DNA of 64,000 nt from Ailanthus altissimus (Eukaryota; Streptophyta; Magnoliopsida; Sapindales; Simaroubaceae): NCBI GenBank assembly GCA_946807835.1, contig OX327691.1, forward strand, positions 3,112,188 to 3,176,187, in the 5' to 3' direction. This document shows, piece by piece, positions 25,145-37,537 of the stretch. The notes under the pieces are model-generated. The model was not told the DNA's origin and did not search any database. It was given only the letters and a program-made list of their open reading frames with translations. The position numbers and the translations under genes were made by a program. Numbering within the stretch: the first letter of the stretch is position 1; every line of letters begins with the position of its first letter.

Positions 25145-27911
25145 TGTAATATCCAATCCCTATTAATAGTATTGGCGCCTAGATTTTGGTATAGAACAAA
25201 TAAGACACCGTAGGGTTACTCGATTTTAACCCTATTAGAAATATTTTCTTTATAGTGCACGTGAGAGAATTTTAGACCTAATTTGATAATTTCACACTCG
25301 ATCGGTGCGCCGGACGACACTAGAATATTTTTAGAATTTTTCTCTATTGGCTTGGAAAAGAAAATTCTAATTTACTACATGAACTTCCATTTAAGGGTTA
25401 TGTATGGAACAAGCCTTTGTTGAGAAACATAATCCATATATTAGAGAATGGACCAATTAGAAAAAATCTCATGGATTGCCAAGTTAGAAGTTCTAGTTAG
25501 TTCTTTGAACTATTCTAACTAAATAGTTACAAATGAACTAATTACATAATTAGTTTTTAACTAATGGCAAATTAGAAGTTTTAAGTAAGTTGAAGGGCAA
25601 AATGATAAATTGAGGGAGCACTATATATATATTAGAAGTGTGTAGAAATTTGAAGAGAGATCAAAACTAACATTTAGCCAAAAAAAAGAGAGAAATTCGA
25701 GCTTCAAAGGGGGGTGCTGCTACAGTGACTATTCAAGTTTTTTTTTTTCATGTGTAATCAAGTCAAATTAAGGTTACAAACCAATCCTTAAGCTCAATTG
25801 AAGTCTCTATTAGTGGAAATTCAAGAAAAAGAGGTAAGAAAAGCATCTTTTATGAGTTTGATAAGTGAGAATTCAAGAATGTGTTAATTGATGTTCTTAT
25901 GTGTATTCTTGGCTTAGATTGAGTTGAATTCTAGTTTGGAGTTTGAAGGAGTCATCAATTTGAAGAAATTGGCAAGGTGAGAATTAGAGTTTTTGGTGAT
26001 TTTGTTGTAGAGATTTCAATTGATTGTAATTAGGGCTTTAGAATGAAATTGGCATGATTTTGTTGTAATTGGAACAAGAAATTGAGAAAAGGAATGTCTT
26101 GGAACCTAGGGTGAAATTCTGCCACTTTAGGGAAGTTAGGAATTGAGTGGTGTTTTAATTGAATTGTTGTGTGTAAATGATGCATATTGTGAATTGAATA
26201 TATATGGTTGATGAAAAAACCCAAAAATGAAGAAAATGGGACATAATTGTCCATGTTGAAAAGGTGAAGGGCAAGTATGTCCAATCAAATTATAAGGTGT
26301 TCAATAATTTTCAGGGCGCCGGATGGTGAGTTAGTTTCGATTATGACTCCGTAACTAAAATCGGGAAGTAGTTTACATCCGGGCTTTGTATGCCGATTAG
26401 GGCATTTAGTAGTTAAATGAGATTTTAGTGTTCGATTTGGTTCTAAATGTCATTTATGGCTCGTAGGTGAGGATAACCGAGAGCGTTAACGGGAGCAGCA
26501 ATCGGGAGCAAAATTGAGCGCGGAGTGGTTGTGAGTGGAAATCTGCCATTTCTTTTACTTTTCGGTTATTATGTTTTCGCACAATGACTATGTATGTTTT
26601 ATGAGTTTTCGATGCATAAACATGATTTATGATCTTGATATATTCATAGATATGCTTTTACATGATCGATTTGTGAAACATTTTTAAAATTTTTGCTTTT
26701 GTTTTAAGGCCATTGGTACCCTCAGATTATAGTGGTGATGATTGTATTAAACCCGGCCGATATATCCCGTGCACATGGGCAGGTCTTGGGGGTGTGTCAC
26801 TAACTCCGGGAAGTCGGGATGTCGAGTCATGTGAGTCGCTCTATGTGTACGGGATATTGTCTCACTATATGCATGCGATGTAGGATTCCGCTGTGTAGCC
26901 AGTGAGATGTCCTGAGATGTCACTATAGGTGCTGCTAGAAGAGGTGCCCTGTGACCTACTCACGTATGCGGTGCTAGTTGAGTCGCTGCGTGGGTATAGA
27001 GCTTTAGGATTACCATTGGTACAGTTTAGAAAGAAAATAGCCGAGCGAGGATTTTACTAGTTTTCGATTTACCGATAGCATTTATGCATTTATATGCACA
27101 CAGCAGTTATTATGTTATACAGATTCTGAATATAGTTTTCCAAAGATGTAGATAAAACCGCTCGGCAAGATTTCATTAGCATATGATATTAGAAACCGTT
27201 TTATAATTTTACATCCGTTTTAGAAGCATAATTTCTGCATGTACTTTAGAAATTGCTATCTTTGTATAATATTCTTGTAATTGAATTCTCATTTACACTC
27301 ACTGAGCTCCTTTAGCTCACTCGTTTTATGTTTTATGTTTTAAACCCCTTTCCCAGGTGCAGGTCTCGGAACGCAAGTTGCTGATTCTCCTATCGCCGAG
27401 TAGTGGACCAAATCCAAAGATAATTTTTGTACATGTAAATGTGCTAATAGCACTCTTTACTTTATGCATAATAGTTGTAGGCATGTATATTTGTAAGTAT
27501 GTGTTGAATCAAGAAGAAGAGATTTCCAGTTTATGATGATCGTTTTTACTTTTTATGATTATGCTTATTTTGTGATTTACACGAAATAATTGAGTTGTGT
27601 TGGATTTGATTTGAAAAGGACCAGAGGTCCGAATTGGTAGAATTAAGATGTGTTGGTATTAGAAGTGAAATTTCTTTGCAGGTTTATATGAGTTTTCCAA
27701 AAAACAGGGGAAACTCTGTCCGTTTGTTTTTAAAACTAAGATGTCGTTTTCATGTATATTACTAGATCTTCTTAGTAGTAACAAGAATTAAAAAGGGGTT
27801 CGCCTCGCAGAATTTCTTAACTTACCCAATTAGGTTCGGAGGAACTTCCGTCGGGGTGCCCGGCAGGGCCGCTGGGATCTATAGTAGAGGGTCTCGGGTC
27901 GGGTCCTGTCA
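25145..27911 (+). mobile_element. Solo LTR with AATTG duplication (gypsy-like family)
   Basis: A 2767 bp LTR starts TGTAATATCC at 25145 and ends GTCCTGTCA at 27911. The five bases AATTG occur exactly on both sides (25140-25144 and 27912-27916). No second LTR or internal region lies between, so this is a solo LTR left after LTR-LTR recombination. A TATA-like box (25623-25632) suggests + orientation. The 'ctcactgagctcctttagctcac' region (27299-27322) is the same block seen at 2098-2120 in the first LTR of the window. The family's style (TGTAATA..., ...CCTGTCA) is that of Ty3/gypsy LTRs, but no coding part is present to prove it. Confidence 0.93.
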
Positions 27912-27916
27912 AATTG

Positions 27917-28319
27917 AATATCAATCCTATCATTAGTGACAGTCAATGGTGGAGTTGACCAGTCACCGTTGTCATTGATCGAGAACAATAATAATGGGTG
28001 ATTTTGATTTTTAAATTAATTTTATTTTAATTTATTTAGTTATAATTAAAATTGAAAATTGAAAATGATTAAATTTAGAGATAAATTGATTATTTAACGC
28101 TCTAAATCAACATAAAATAAAAGTTTACTTTTTTATTTTGAAACTAAAAGAGATTTTGTGTCTTTCTTTTCAAATTTTACGGGTTGAGATATCTTTTTCT
28201 AATTCTATTTTAAGGAATTCCTAAATCTAGCGATTTTTTTATACATATTCTTAAAAATGTGATGTAAGACAAGTGTTAAAGGGGTTTCGTGACATCGTTA
28301 GTGTAAATGAAAGATTATT
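27917..28319. other. AT-rich DNA right of the solo LTR
   Basis: No gene. The first 70 bp resemble inner parts of the tandem units at 24005-25060, in keeping with the solo LTR having landed in or beside that array. Confidence 0.4.
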
Positions 28320-28820
28320 GATATCATTTAATAATACACAAAGAAGAATAAATCAATTTAAGAAATCAAGATGAAAATAGCAAACTTGAATTTGGAACTT
28401 AAGGAAGAAATGACAAGGCTTTGTTAAAAGAGTTCTTGCTCTTTTGTTATACGACAATTATCAAAATAATTCAAAGAATTGTCTCCTAAATAACATGCCT
28501 AGGGTACTTTATGTACTAGGAACATCCTTTCTAGTTTAAGAAAACCTACTGTGAAAAGTATTAGATTTTCAAAACAAATAAAATCTTAACGTAATAATAA
28601 TTCAAACCTAATAAGAAAACTACTAAACTTAGAAAACACATAAATCCTTGATGAGTTAGAATCCACATAGAGAATGGAAAAGGAGTCACGTAGAAATATG
28701 CATCACGGGTTGCATGTTCTTGATTTGTTCTTAATCATTCTCCTTCACTTACAAAGAACTCGTCCTCGAATGATCATACAGTTCTACTTTCGAAAGGAAA
28801 TGGGACAAGTCCACCATGTT
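28320..28820 (-). mobile_element. Gypsy 3' end fragment (LTR plus end of pol)
   Basis: On the minus strand a short coding-like end with 'attcgaggacgagttctttg' is followed by a purine tract (gtgaaggagaa) and then TGATTAAGAAC, the start of a candidate 3' LTR ending on the plus strand at 28737. This arrangement is typical of gypsy elements, in which the polyprotein ends just before the tract. The LTR's other end is unclear (around 28270-28320). Support is by style, not by a matched second LTR. Confidence 0.45.
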
Positions 28821-28847
28821 GAATTTCTTGAAAATACCTATTGTTGA

Positions 28848-29270
28848 CTTTCTAGTCATACATATTGATGTTTTGATGATAACAAATTCCGTGTTTAGGT
28901 AGTAAAATTTTAAATGCATAAGTGAGGTAAATTAGGAGCAAGTAAAGCACTTCAAGACTTCAACAAAATAGAAGGGTACATTTAAAATTATACTGGTACT
29001 GTATGAGACAAAATATTTACAAACTTAATGACAACCGAAAGCTAATGGTATTAGCTTTCTAAAGAATTTTACAGAAGTAAATTTGGAATTGTCTACAAAA
29101 AGTTATGATAAATCATTCAAGTATGCTAAAATTGGACCAAAGTGAAAAGTTTTAAAAGTTCAAAAAATGGACTAAAATGCAAAAGATCAAAACTTTGAGA
29201 AGATCACTGTAGTGCTACTATAGAACCGATAAGAACATTACAGCGGCACTGTAACAACGGTCATGTTATC
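28848..29270. other. Possible LTR fragment of unknown type
   Basis: Begins TGTTGACTTTCTAGTCATAC with 'tgatgataacaaa' soon after, a style seen at copia LTR ends. No partner copy is present in the window and the right side is cut by the gypsy LTR sequence at about 29271. No gene. Confidence 0.3.
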
Positions 29271-31674
29271 TATGGTAATCAGAATAAAATGTAATTAATT
29301 AAAATCAAGTCTAAATCATACCAAACATGCCATTTAGGTATATGTCTATCCTACATGAAACTCATAGTTGTTACCCTATGATCATGTATCAAACTATCCT
29401 GGGTTAAACACATAAATCCATCCATCAATTTTATAATAGTTCCTTAATCATTCATCATATTGATAATATATAATGAAAGAATTAAACACAAGATAAAATG
29501 AACACCATTTGTATTCATAATTTGGAGCAAAATACAAGTTCAAAGAGATAAATATTATAGTATATTTATGTCTTTATTAAATACCCCCAAACTTAAGACT
29601 TTACTCGTCCTCGAGCAAAACCAAAACAAACAATCACAATTTATTGATTCCAAAATAAAAAAACTCGAAACTAAAAATAAGCTTGATTGATTAGACGATC
29701 ATTATCATTGTCTCAACGACTGTTAGAATGGCACAAATCTTTTTAAAAGTCAATACACAACTTTCAATAATCCATTATAGCCATTCATCAAGTTCTTCAT
29801 TCTCTCATATAATTGAACACTTATGTGTGTGTGTAATCAGCAAGTAAATAGTCAAATGAAACTTTAATACTTAATAACTTAATAAAGTACATAAAAGATG
29901 GTGTCTCGGTATATTTTAATTCATAATAACACTATTATAAGTTTGCTTTTCATACTACTCTCTATTAATGTAGAAAGACATATGTCTAAAGATCTATTTA
30001 GGATTTTAATTAGCTTGCGTAGTCAAGGTGGGATAAAAGGATATATATGAATTTCAAATCACACCATAACATTTAAACTTTACTTAGAAACCTCTTGATT
30101 CATTCTCTCCTTGATTTATCTTCTCCTCAAACTTATAATATTTCTATCTTTCTTTTAATCACTCTTTTGCAAAGAATTTCTTCTTTTTCTTAAACTTAGG
30201 ATATTAACATTCTTCTCTTTTCTTTTCATTTCATATTTTTATCATGTACCCCAAGCTTAGATTGTTAAGTACTTTCAAGACTTATTACTTTTCTCTTAAG
30301 TACCATTTTCTCACACATTTACAACATTTTTTCTTTTAAGAATATCCTAAGTAAATTTAACATTTTTGGTACTATCGGTAATTTTAGGACAACTAAACTT
30401 AAGGTCTTGAGGCTTGTAATATGGTTAAACAAAAAAATGGGTATTTAGGTTCAAAAGGGATAACTAAGGATATATATACTCTAAGGTAGGATAGAAAAGG
30501 CTCAAATGGTCCAAAGATGGCCTAATGTCATTTTTCTATTCACATGTTTTCTAGTTTTGCCTCAAGTAGTAATCAAGCAAGTTCTAGAATATTAGTCATC
30601 GAGACTGTTGTATACTACTTAAGCATAAAGTATCTCTAAGCAAAAATTCAACTAATACATACTTATTTCAATGTGCTCAAGAGTAAGTGATCAAACATAA
30701 AGTCGAAATCAATTCAAGATTCATGATATAAGAATTATCTTGGGCGTCTATTTTTTTTTTAGAGAGACTTGTAAAACAAATTCAGCCAATATTTTATTTC
30801 TTATCATAGAATAATGATCATATTTTCAACCAAAACTTATAAACTAAAAAAATATTTTACATACAAGACAACAAATCAAATCATGTAGCAAAATAAACAC
30901 AAGCTAAGTATTTTCCACCTCTAAACTTAAATTTGACATTGTCCCCAATATCGAAAAATATATTTAAGAGTAAACATTCCCCTGGTAATTGAAGTTTAAG
31001 TAATACAGCGTTGTGTTCTAATGAATGTTGACTGCAGTTTCTTTTACTCACAACACTTGTAGATACTAATACTGCTTCCTTTAATGCTTGACTTGTTGTT
31101 TTATCCCTATAAGAAAAAAAACTAAAGTAACTAAAATTGAAACTAAATAAGCATAAAAATAAAAACTACTTGGGTTGCTTCCCAAAAAGCGCTTGATTTA
31201 ACTTCATCAGCTTGCTAAGGCTTCTTCCATTCATATAGTGGATCAAAAGTGATAGTGGAAGCATAATTGTATGTGAGCTTGCTAGCTTTCCTTTCTTTTG
31301 GCTTCCATATCTTTACAAGTAACCCTTGGGCAACAACTTTTGCCTTATTCTTTTCGTACTTTTCCTGAAAGACTTTAATTTTAGACCGGGGAAAAAGTTC
31401 TTTTGTGCTATTCTCTTTGATTCTTTCTTCTTTATGCAGCTATTTCTTTCTCTTTCTTTTCTTTTTATGCCTTAATACCTTTTTTTTATGTAAGGATTTA
31501 TGGGATCCATGTCTTTGAGTTCTTTGGCATCTGAATGTACTACATTTATGCTGCAAAAGTCTTTACTCTCATTTGGCAACTTGATTTCTTTGAAGACTTT
31601 GAATGTGGTGGTGTCCTCTTGCACTCTCATTGTCAACTCCTATTTTTGTACATCTATGATTATTTGTCCTATGG

Positions 31675-32103
31675 TTAAGAAGGGTCTTCTAAGGATGATG
31701 GAAATCTCATTGTCTTATTCATATCTAGAACGATGAAATTTGTAGGGAATATAAACTTATCCACATTTATTTGCACATCCTCTATGATTCTCTTTGTATA
31801 AGCTAGAGATCGATCAACAAGTATGAGTATGACGTTGATAAGCCTTGCTTTTGTCAATCCTAACTTGTTGTAGACGGAGAGGGGCATAAGATGAATACTC
31901 GATCCTAGATCCCATAGCACTTTACCAAGATCACGATTACCAATGGAGTACAGGATGGTAAAGCTCTCGGGAGTTTTGAGTTTAAGAGGTAGCTTCTTCT
32001 GAAGGATAGCGCTACACTCATTTGTTAATGCTATAGTATTATAATCTTCTAGTCTCGTCTTCTTCAAATGAATATTTTTCATGAACTTGACATAACTAGG
32101 CAT
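31675..32103 (-). pseudogene. Gypsy aspartic protease remnant
   Basis: An open frame of 142 codons shows MPSYVKFMKNIHLKKTRLED, ECSAILQKKLPLKLKTPESF, the active-site region LWDLGSSIHLMPLSVYNKLG, then IIEDVQINVDKFIFPTNFIV. In this group the protease active site is normally C-DLGAS-INLMP, so DLGSS is close to intact. The frame then ends at the point where RT should follow, marking the pol deletion. Confidence 0.85.
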
Positions 32104-32429
32104 CTATTTAAGCGTATCTGCAAAAAGAAGATTAATTTGTAATTTTTTTAGAATTCCAAGAAACGTAGAAAACTATTTATCTAGTTTCTTATTTTGCAAC
32201 CTCTAAGGGAATCGTGGAGGTGAAGTGCACTGTCGATTCTGTATATAGTTACTAGTATTTTTTTGTTGTGTTTGAACTTTTTTACACTTTAATACTAGTT
32301 TTTGCACTTTTCTTTGCTGAATTTCTTGCATTTTCCTTTACTGAATTTCTTGCACTTTTCTGCATTTTTGCACTTTTTTCTGGACTAGTATACTGCTTAT
32401 TTTCTATTTTGCACTAGGTATGCGCTTCT

Positions 32430-32832
32430 ATAGCCTTTGAGGATCAGTGTAAGTGGTCATAAGGTTGCACTTCATTTTGTTGTACCATATTTTCCTACTC
32501 CGTCTTTGAAAATGGTGGTTGAGAAAGAAAATAGTCTAAGTCGGATGGCATCGTCAAAGACTTTGTTATACTTGAAAGTATCACAAATTTCTAAGAAATT
32601 CATGATGTGTGTGTTGGGATCATCATTGGGAGCATCGCTAAACTGTACAGATTCTTTCAGTATTTGAATAATACTTGGGTTGATCTTAAAGTTGTTCGCA
32701 TTGATGGTTGGTCGTCGAATACTAGACTGAACACCATTTGTATTAGGGATTGCATAATCCGTTAAAGCTCTCTACGGTATTATAGGCTCAAACATAGAAT
32801 TGTTGATGTGATTGTTGTTCTCTTCCATGATT
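32430..32832 (-). pseudogene. Gypsy gag N-terminal remnant
   Basis: Starting with ATG at 32828-32830, the minus strand reads MEENNNHINN, then after a stop LTDYAIPNTNGVQSSIRRP and PSIIQILKESVQFSDAPNDD, then THIMNFLEICDTFKYNKV. This is the characteristic N-terminal part of plant gypsy gag proteins of the Athila/Tat group. The stop falls near residue 19. Gag forms the particle; the remaining C-terminal part (to about 32104) is too decayed to follow. Confidence 0.78.
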
Positions 32833-33075
32833 AAAGCTTGGCGCTGCTCATATCAAATTCTATATAGTGTTCTTTTGATCTAAGGATTAAAAGAATTCAA
32901 TTCAGTACTTTTTGTTTTTTGCATAAACTGTCAAAGCAAAATGGAAACAAAATCAAAGTAAAAAGAAGAAAATAAAATAACACAAAATAAAAATTTGAAT
33001 TAAAAAAATTAGTTTGGTATTAGTATTGATCTAAGAATAAAAAATTAGTCATCGACAATGGCGCTAAAAACTTAA

Positions 33076-34340
33076 TGTACGCTATAATAGCTAAGCGCAA
33101 TTGCATACTATCGTATCAGGTAATATAGGATTTAAAGTTCAAGTTATCATTCCCATAGGGACTGTTAATCTATTTCTTTCAATTAATCACTAAAATTAAT
33201 CTACTTAACTTTTATCTAGAAAAGTCAAAATAAGAATTGAATCTAATTAACGTAATCTATCAAAGTAAACTTAAATTAATCAGTCATAAACAAAGGGTTA
33301 AATTCAACATATAAAGATAATCTAGGGTATCAACTCATCCCTTAGTATTGCATTATATTTATTAACCTCTTAGTTATTCCCTTAAAACTAATTACTGGCT
33401 TAGACACTAATCCCATAACAAGCATCTATCAATGGTCGAGTGACTATATTACGCATTCTAATAATCACCTATATGGCTATGGTAATCAAAATAGAATATA
33501 ATTCATTAAGACCAAGTCTAAATTATATTATACATACCATCTAGGTATATGTCTATCATATATGGAACTCATAGTTGTTACTCTATGATAATGTATTAAA
33601 CTATCATAGGCTAAACACACGAATCCATTCATCGAGTTTATCATGATTCCTTAATCATTCATAATATTGATCAGGTATAGTGAAAGCATTAAACATAAGA
33701 TAGAATAAATCAATTGTAATGCAATAAGTTCATAAACTAAGAAGTAATAGAATCCAACTACATACTGGGTTTAAAAGTCTAACCCTAGATAAAAAAAATG
33801 TTTAGCTCATCATAAACCCAAGAGTATTAAAGCAATAAATCAAAGACATCATAATCAAGAACATAATGATGAGAACAAAGAAAAAAACTAATCAAGGCGA
33901 CTTATTAGGTTGCTTCTCTCTCAATCTTGACTTGAAACTTGAATCTTGATCTTCAATCTTAATTTTTTTTGGCTTTGATCTCTTATTTTTTTATTGTGAA
34001 CTATTTTCTTAAGTTTTGCCTCTCTCAAAATATATGTTTTAGCTCAGAAAAGAGTGTTTTTATAGGTCTTTAAGGGCCTTTAAATCCAAGTTAAAATAAA
34101 ACTAAAAAGATGGAGTTTTATATGTCATACAAGCACTGTGGCACTCTGACCTAGAATAGCATCTGGTAGGGAGGTCGACTGAGCTTCGCGGTGCTTAGCT
34201 TTCTACCTGGGATACTGCGACGCTCAGGCTTGGGTTACTGGGCCTCTGGTTCTTCGCGTATCTTTGTCTTTTCTTGTAAGATTTGTTTCAGTTTGTCCCG
34301 ATTCTTCACATCTTTCCTTGTACACCTATTTATGATCACA
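33076..34340 (-). repeat. 5' LTR of the gypsy element
   Basis: On the plus strand it begins TGTACGC at 33076 and ends ATGATCACA at 34340, so on its own strand it starts TGTGATCATAAATAGG. Blocks such as 'ctatggtaatcaaaat', 'taggtatatgtctatc', 'tttatcatgattccttaatcattcataatattgatca' recur at 29271-29510 (its 3' LTR), and more distantly at 44183-45311 and, inverted, at 56579-58012. The copia host sequence resumes directly at 34341. Confidence 0.72.
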
Positions 34341-34345
34341 TATTT

Positions 34346-34923
34346 TCTAAAATGGTCCTATTCATCCTCTTAGCAAGACTAATTTTTATGGAGTTCTTCT
34401 TATTATCCTCTGCCTATACATTCCATACTTGACATAAAAGGCATCAAACTTAGAGTTATATAATTTTAACTCATTTTTTGTTCTGAGACTTTTCACTCTT
34501 TTCTTAGTTTGATTCTTTAACAATGCTTTCCAAGATTTAAAAGTAACAAAACTATGTTCATGCTTTTAAATGCATATACCTAGAGCTTCTTTGAGAAATC
34601 ATCTATTAGAGTTTGGAAGTACCTAGCTCCACCAAAAGGTTTGTAAGCCCCCAAAGATCATAATGTATATAATTTATAGTTGATTTTGTAGTGTGTTCTT
34701 TTGTGCAGAACCTCACCCTATGGACTTTTTCTAACACACAATGTTCACAAAACTCTAGATTTTGTAGTTTTTCTTTTCCAAAACTCCCTGATTTTTTAGT
34801 TTTTTAAGTCTTTTTTTCTTTTAATGTGCTAGCCTTATATGCCATATTTTTTTACTTATCTAGGCCACTTCTCACAAATACAATAATGGATCCTTCAATA
34901 GTACTTCCATTCAGTATATATAG
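34346..34923 (-). pseudogene. Copia pre-integrase and integrase remnant
   Basis: On the minus strand the motifs LQNLEFCEHCVLEKVHRVRF (zinc-binding CX2C end of the pre-integrase domain, about 34760-34700), THYIHYDLWG-type sequence (the first catalytic aspartate, DLWG) and, close to 34365, KRMNRTILEN (normally AERMNRTI) are in order. Frames shift and stops occur between them. The integrase would have inserted element DNA into the chromosome. Confidence 0.8.
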
Positions 34924-37510
34924 TGTTGGAGTTGATGCTTACATGCCATTTCAATTTTTGTATGAATATGTTGATATTTATACAATGCACATTTCTGTAA
35001 AACTTTAATTTATTATATGGTAATGATCTAAAGGAGTTTAGATCTAATCTAAAGGTTTTTGGATCTAATCTAAAGGTGTTTATATCAATACTTAGAGTTA
35101 GTAATTCTATGAGTTAGAGCATTGTCTAAAATGGGACCAAATCCCGAGAATATTTATTGTAATGACATAGTTGCAAGGAGTTACAAATAGTGCTAAGAAA
35201 TGTCGTTATACAGTATATTCTCAAAAATATCATTCTTGATCAATGTTTAAAGACACGAGTCGATTGGTAAACCTTATAAATCAGTTATGTCTATATCAAG
35301 ATTATTCGGACAATTAATCTTAATAGATTATGAGTTTATTGGAAACTCGTCACTTAAAATTAGTAATTCTACGAGTTAGAGCTTTGTTTAAAATAAGACA
35401 GAAATCTGAGAGAGTTTATTATAATGACATAGTTACAAAAAGTTGCAAATGGTGTTAATAAATTTTATTATAAAGTATATTCTCAAAACCATCATTCTTG
35501 ATCAATATTTAAAAACAAGGGTCAATTAGTAAACCTTATAGATTAGTATATGTCTATGTCTGAATAATTCAGACAATTAGTCTTAATAGTTTGTGAGTTT
35601 AGTGAAAAATCGTATAGGCATATAGTTATTCAGTAGGGACTGGGTACTGAACAGACTCAAGAGGACCTTCAATAGACATCCCATAAAGTCGTCAATGGAT
35701 GGTCTTATCGAGTTGAGTAGTATTTATGGTCTTTTGACCTAAGCACCTAGGTAGGCTTGTGAGTAATTCATTATACTTTGATTGCACACATGTTAGAGAC
35801 CTTTCATATTCTTGACCTCTGGGTGTCATTGGGTATGGTTTGATGCTCATTGAGTCTAGTGTGCAAATATATAAGATCAGCTTATATAGGTCGGTTGTAT
35901 ATCCTAATGCTCTAAGGTATTTTAAAAAGTCTTATGGCTATAAATATTAACCCCAGAAAAGAGTTTTCATAAGGTAAAATAATACTGCAAAGAAGTTTAC
36001 AAATATTGTTTATTGAAATACAAATCTTGGAGATAAGTTCATGGTCGAGCAAATAGAGATTTGATGGTGAAGATCTATATCTCTGGTCTTTCAGGATATA
36101 GGTGACGAAGGGAATATACAAATATGGTTAACCTCATCTTGTATGGTTCAACGCACCATTTTGTTGTATTCGTGATATGTGAACGGAGCAATGTTCACAA
36201 ACTTATGGAAGAGTTCCACAAGATAAATGGGTGTGAACCTAGAATCTCACAATATGAAGTGTACTCACTGAGCAATAGGGTAGCAGTAAGAGTCAAAGAG
36301 TTCGATCTAAAAATATTACGAATAGGCAGGATTTGATAACGGGATCTCTCGTATTAGACACGAGTTAAATTCTAATTGTTAGAATTTGATGCATCACTAA
36401 GCCTTAAGGGATAAGTTTTATATAGTACTTGAACAAGTGTTAGACACTTGTCATATACTTGATTATTTTAATAAAATTTCATGGTTTAGCTTTGTATAAG
36501 ATTTTAATAAGTGTTGGACACTTGTTATGGACATGATTATTTTATGAAAGCTTAATAGTTACGTTTTATTTAATACCTAGACAATCCTTGAACATTAGTC
36601 TCATTTTTAATGGTCTTCATTATTTTAATATAACTTATTGGATAAGTTTTGTTTATGAAAATAGATACTTGTTTTATGATGGCATTATTATAAGGAAAAC
36701 TTAAGAGTTAAGTTTTGGCTAATGGCTTGACAAGTGTCCCCTTACTCTTTAAATAATAAAAGTATAAAAGTTATACTTGAGATATTAGAAAGGTGTGGCC
36801 ATTTTGATAGAAAAGAGACAAAATTGGTTTTATCTTTATGTATTCCATTAAAAAGCATTCGGTTATAGAAGTGTTTTATAGAAAATTTTTTTTTGACCAC
36901 ATATATGAAAGAAAGAGAGAAAAATTAGTTTTGCCTTTTATCTTTCTTGTAAATAGGTTTGACTATATGTTTGTGAAAGTAAAGACAAAAATTAGTTTTG
37001 CCTCTTATCTTTCATGTAAAAATGTTAGACTATGGAGATAAGAGTGAGACAAAAATTGTTTTTAGTCTTCTTCTCTTCACCAAATAAATAAATAAATAAA
37101 TAGGGTGGTTCCACCATAGACTTTGTTTTTAAAAGAAGAACAAAAGGAAAAATAGTTTTGGTCTTATAAAGAGAAAATCGAGAGGGTGAAAGTAAGAGCT
37201 TAAAGCGTTGAAACTAAAACAAAAAAAAAAATCCTGCAAATTATAAGCTACCATCCTAGAGTTTTGAGCCTACCATAGTCTGAATTTGGATTTATTCAAT
37301 GATACACTTCAATGTGAGACTTTGAGGCCTACTTGTCCAACAACATCATCACCTGTGGTTCATCAGAAGTATATTTTCTGTTATTGATGGAATAGCCAGT
37401 GATTTTGTGGTTTTAAAATGCATATTATACTTTCACTGCATGTTGTGTGTGACATGCATTTGCATTTCACTACCCCCATACACACACATGCGCTCGAATA
37501 CACCCTTACA
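34924..37510 (+). mobile_element. Solo LTR D with TATAG duplication
   Basis: A 2587 bp LTR runs from TGTTGGAGTTGATGC to ACCCTTACA. TATAG occurs exactly before (34919-34923) and after (37511-37515). It is in the opposite orientation to copies A, B and C of the same family (37538-39588, 45630-47543, 47969-50432), as shown by reverse-complement matches such as 'gatgcttacatgccatt', 'tcttaatagattatgagttta' and 'agtactgaacagactc'. It contains an internal tandem duplication (see 35092-35611). It encodes no protein; the TGTT...AACA style of its relatives suggests a copia type, but this is not proven. Confidence 0.9.
35092..35611 (+). repeat. 262-bp tandem duplication inside LTR D
   Basis: Two units with a period of 262 bp: the word ttagtaattct begins at 35098 and again at 35360, and later blocks ('taatgacatagtt', 'catcattcttgatcaat', 'gtaaaccttata', 'gacaattagtctt') follow in the same order. 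The other copies of the family carry the region once. The two units differ at many positions, so the duplication is old. Confidence 0.85.
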
Positions 37511-37537
37511 TATAGACTTTTAACCTTGGTCACTTTC

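Larger units (their letters stand above)
29271..34340 (-). mobile_element. Decayed Ty3/gypsy element (Athila/Tat-like), pol deleted
   Basis: A gypsy element sits on the minus strand inside the integrase of an older copia element. Order on the minus strand: 5' LTR (34340-33076), degenerate primer site at about 33070-33053 (TAGCGCCATTGTCGATGA), gag start (about 32830-32430), protease (32103-31675), a non-coding region containing the 'ttgggttgcttcccaaaaagcgcttga' type block, a polypurine tract (AAGTTTGGGGG, complement of about 29583-29593) and a shortened 3' LTR (29582-29271). No RT, RNase H or integrase is visible between protease and the 3' region, so most of pol has been deleted. The gag start contains a stop codon. 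Confidence 0.78.
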
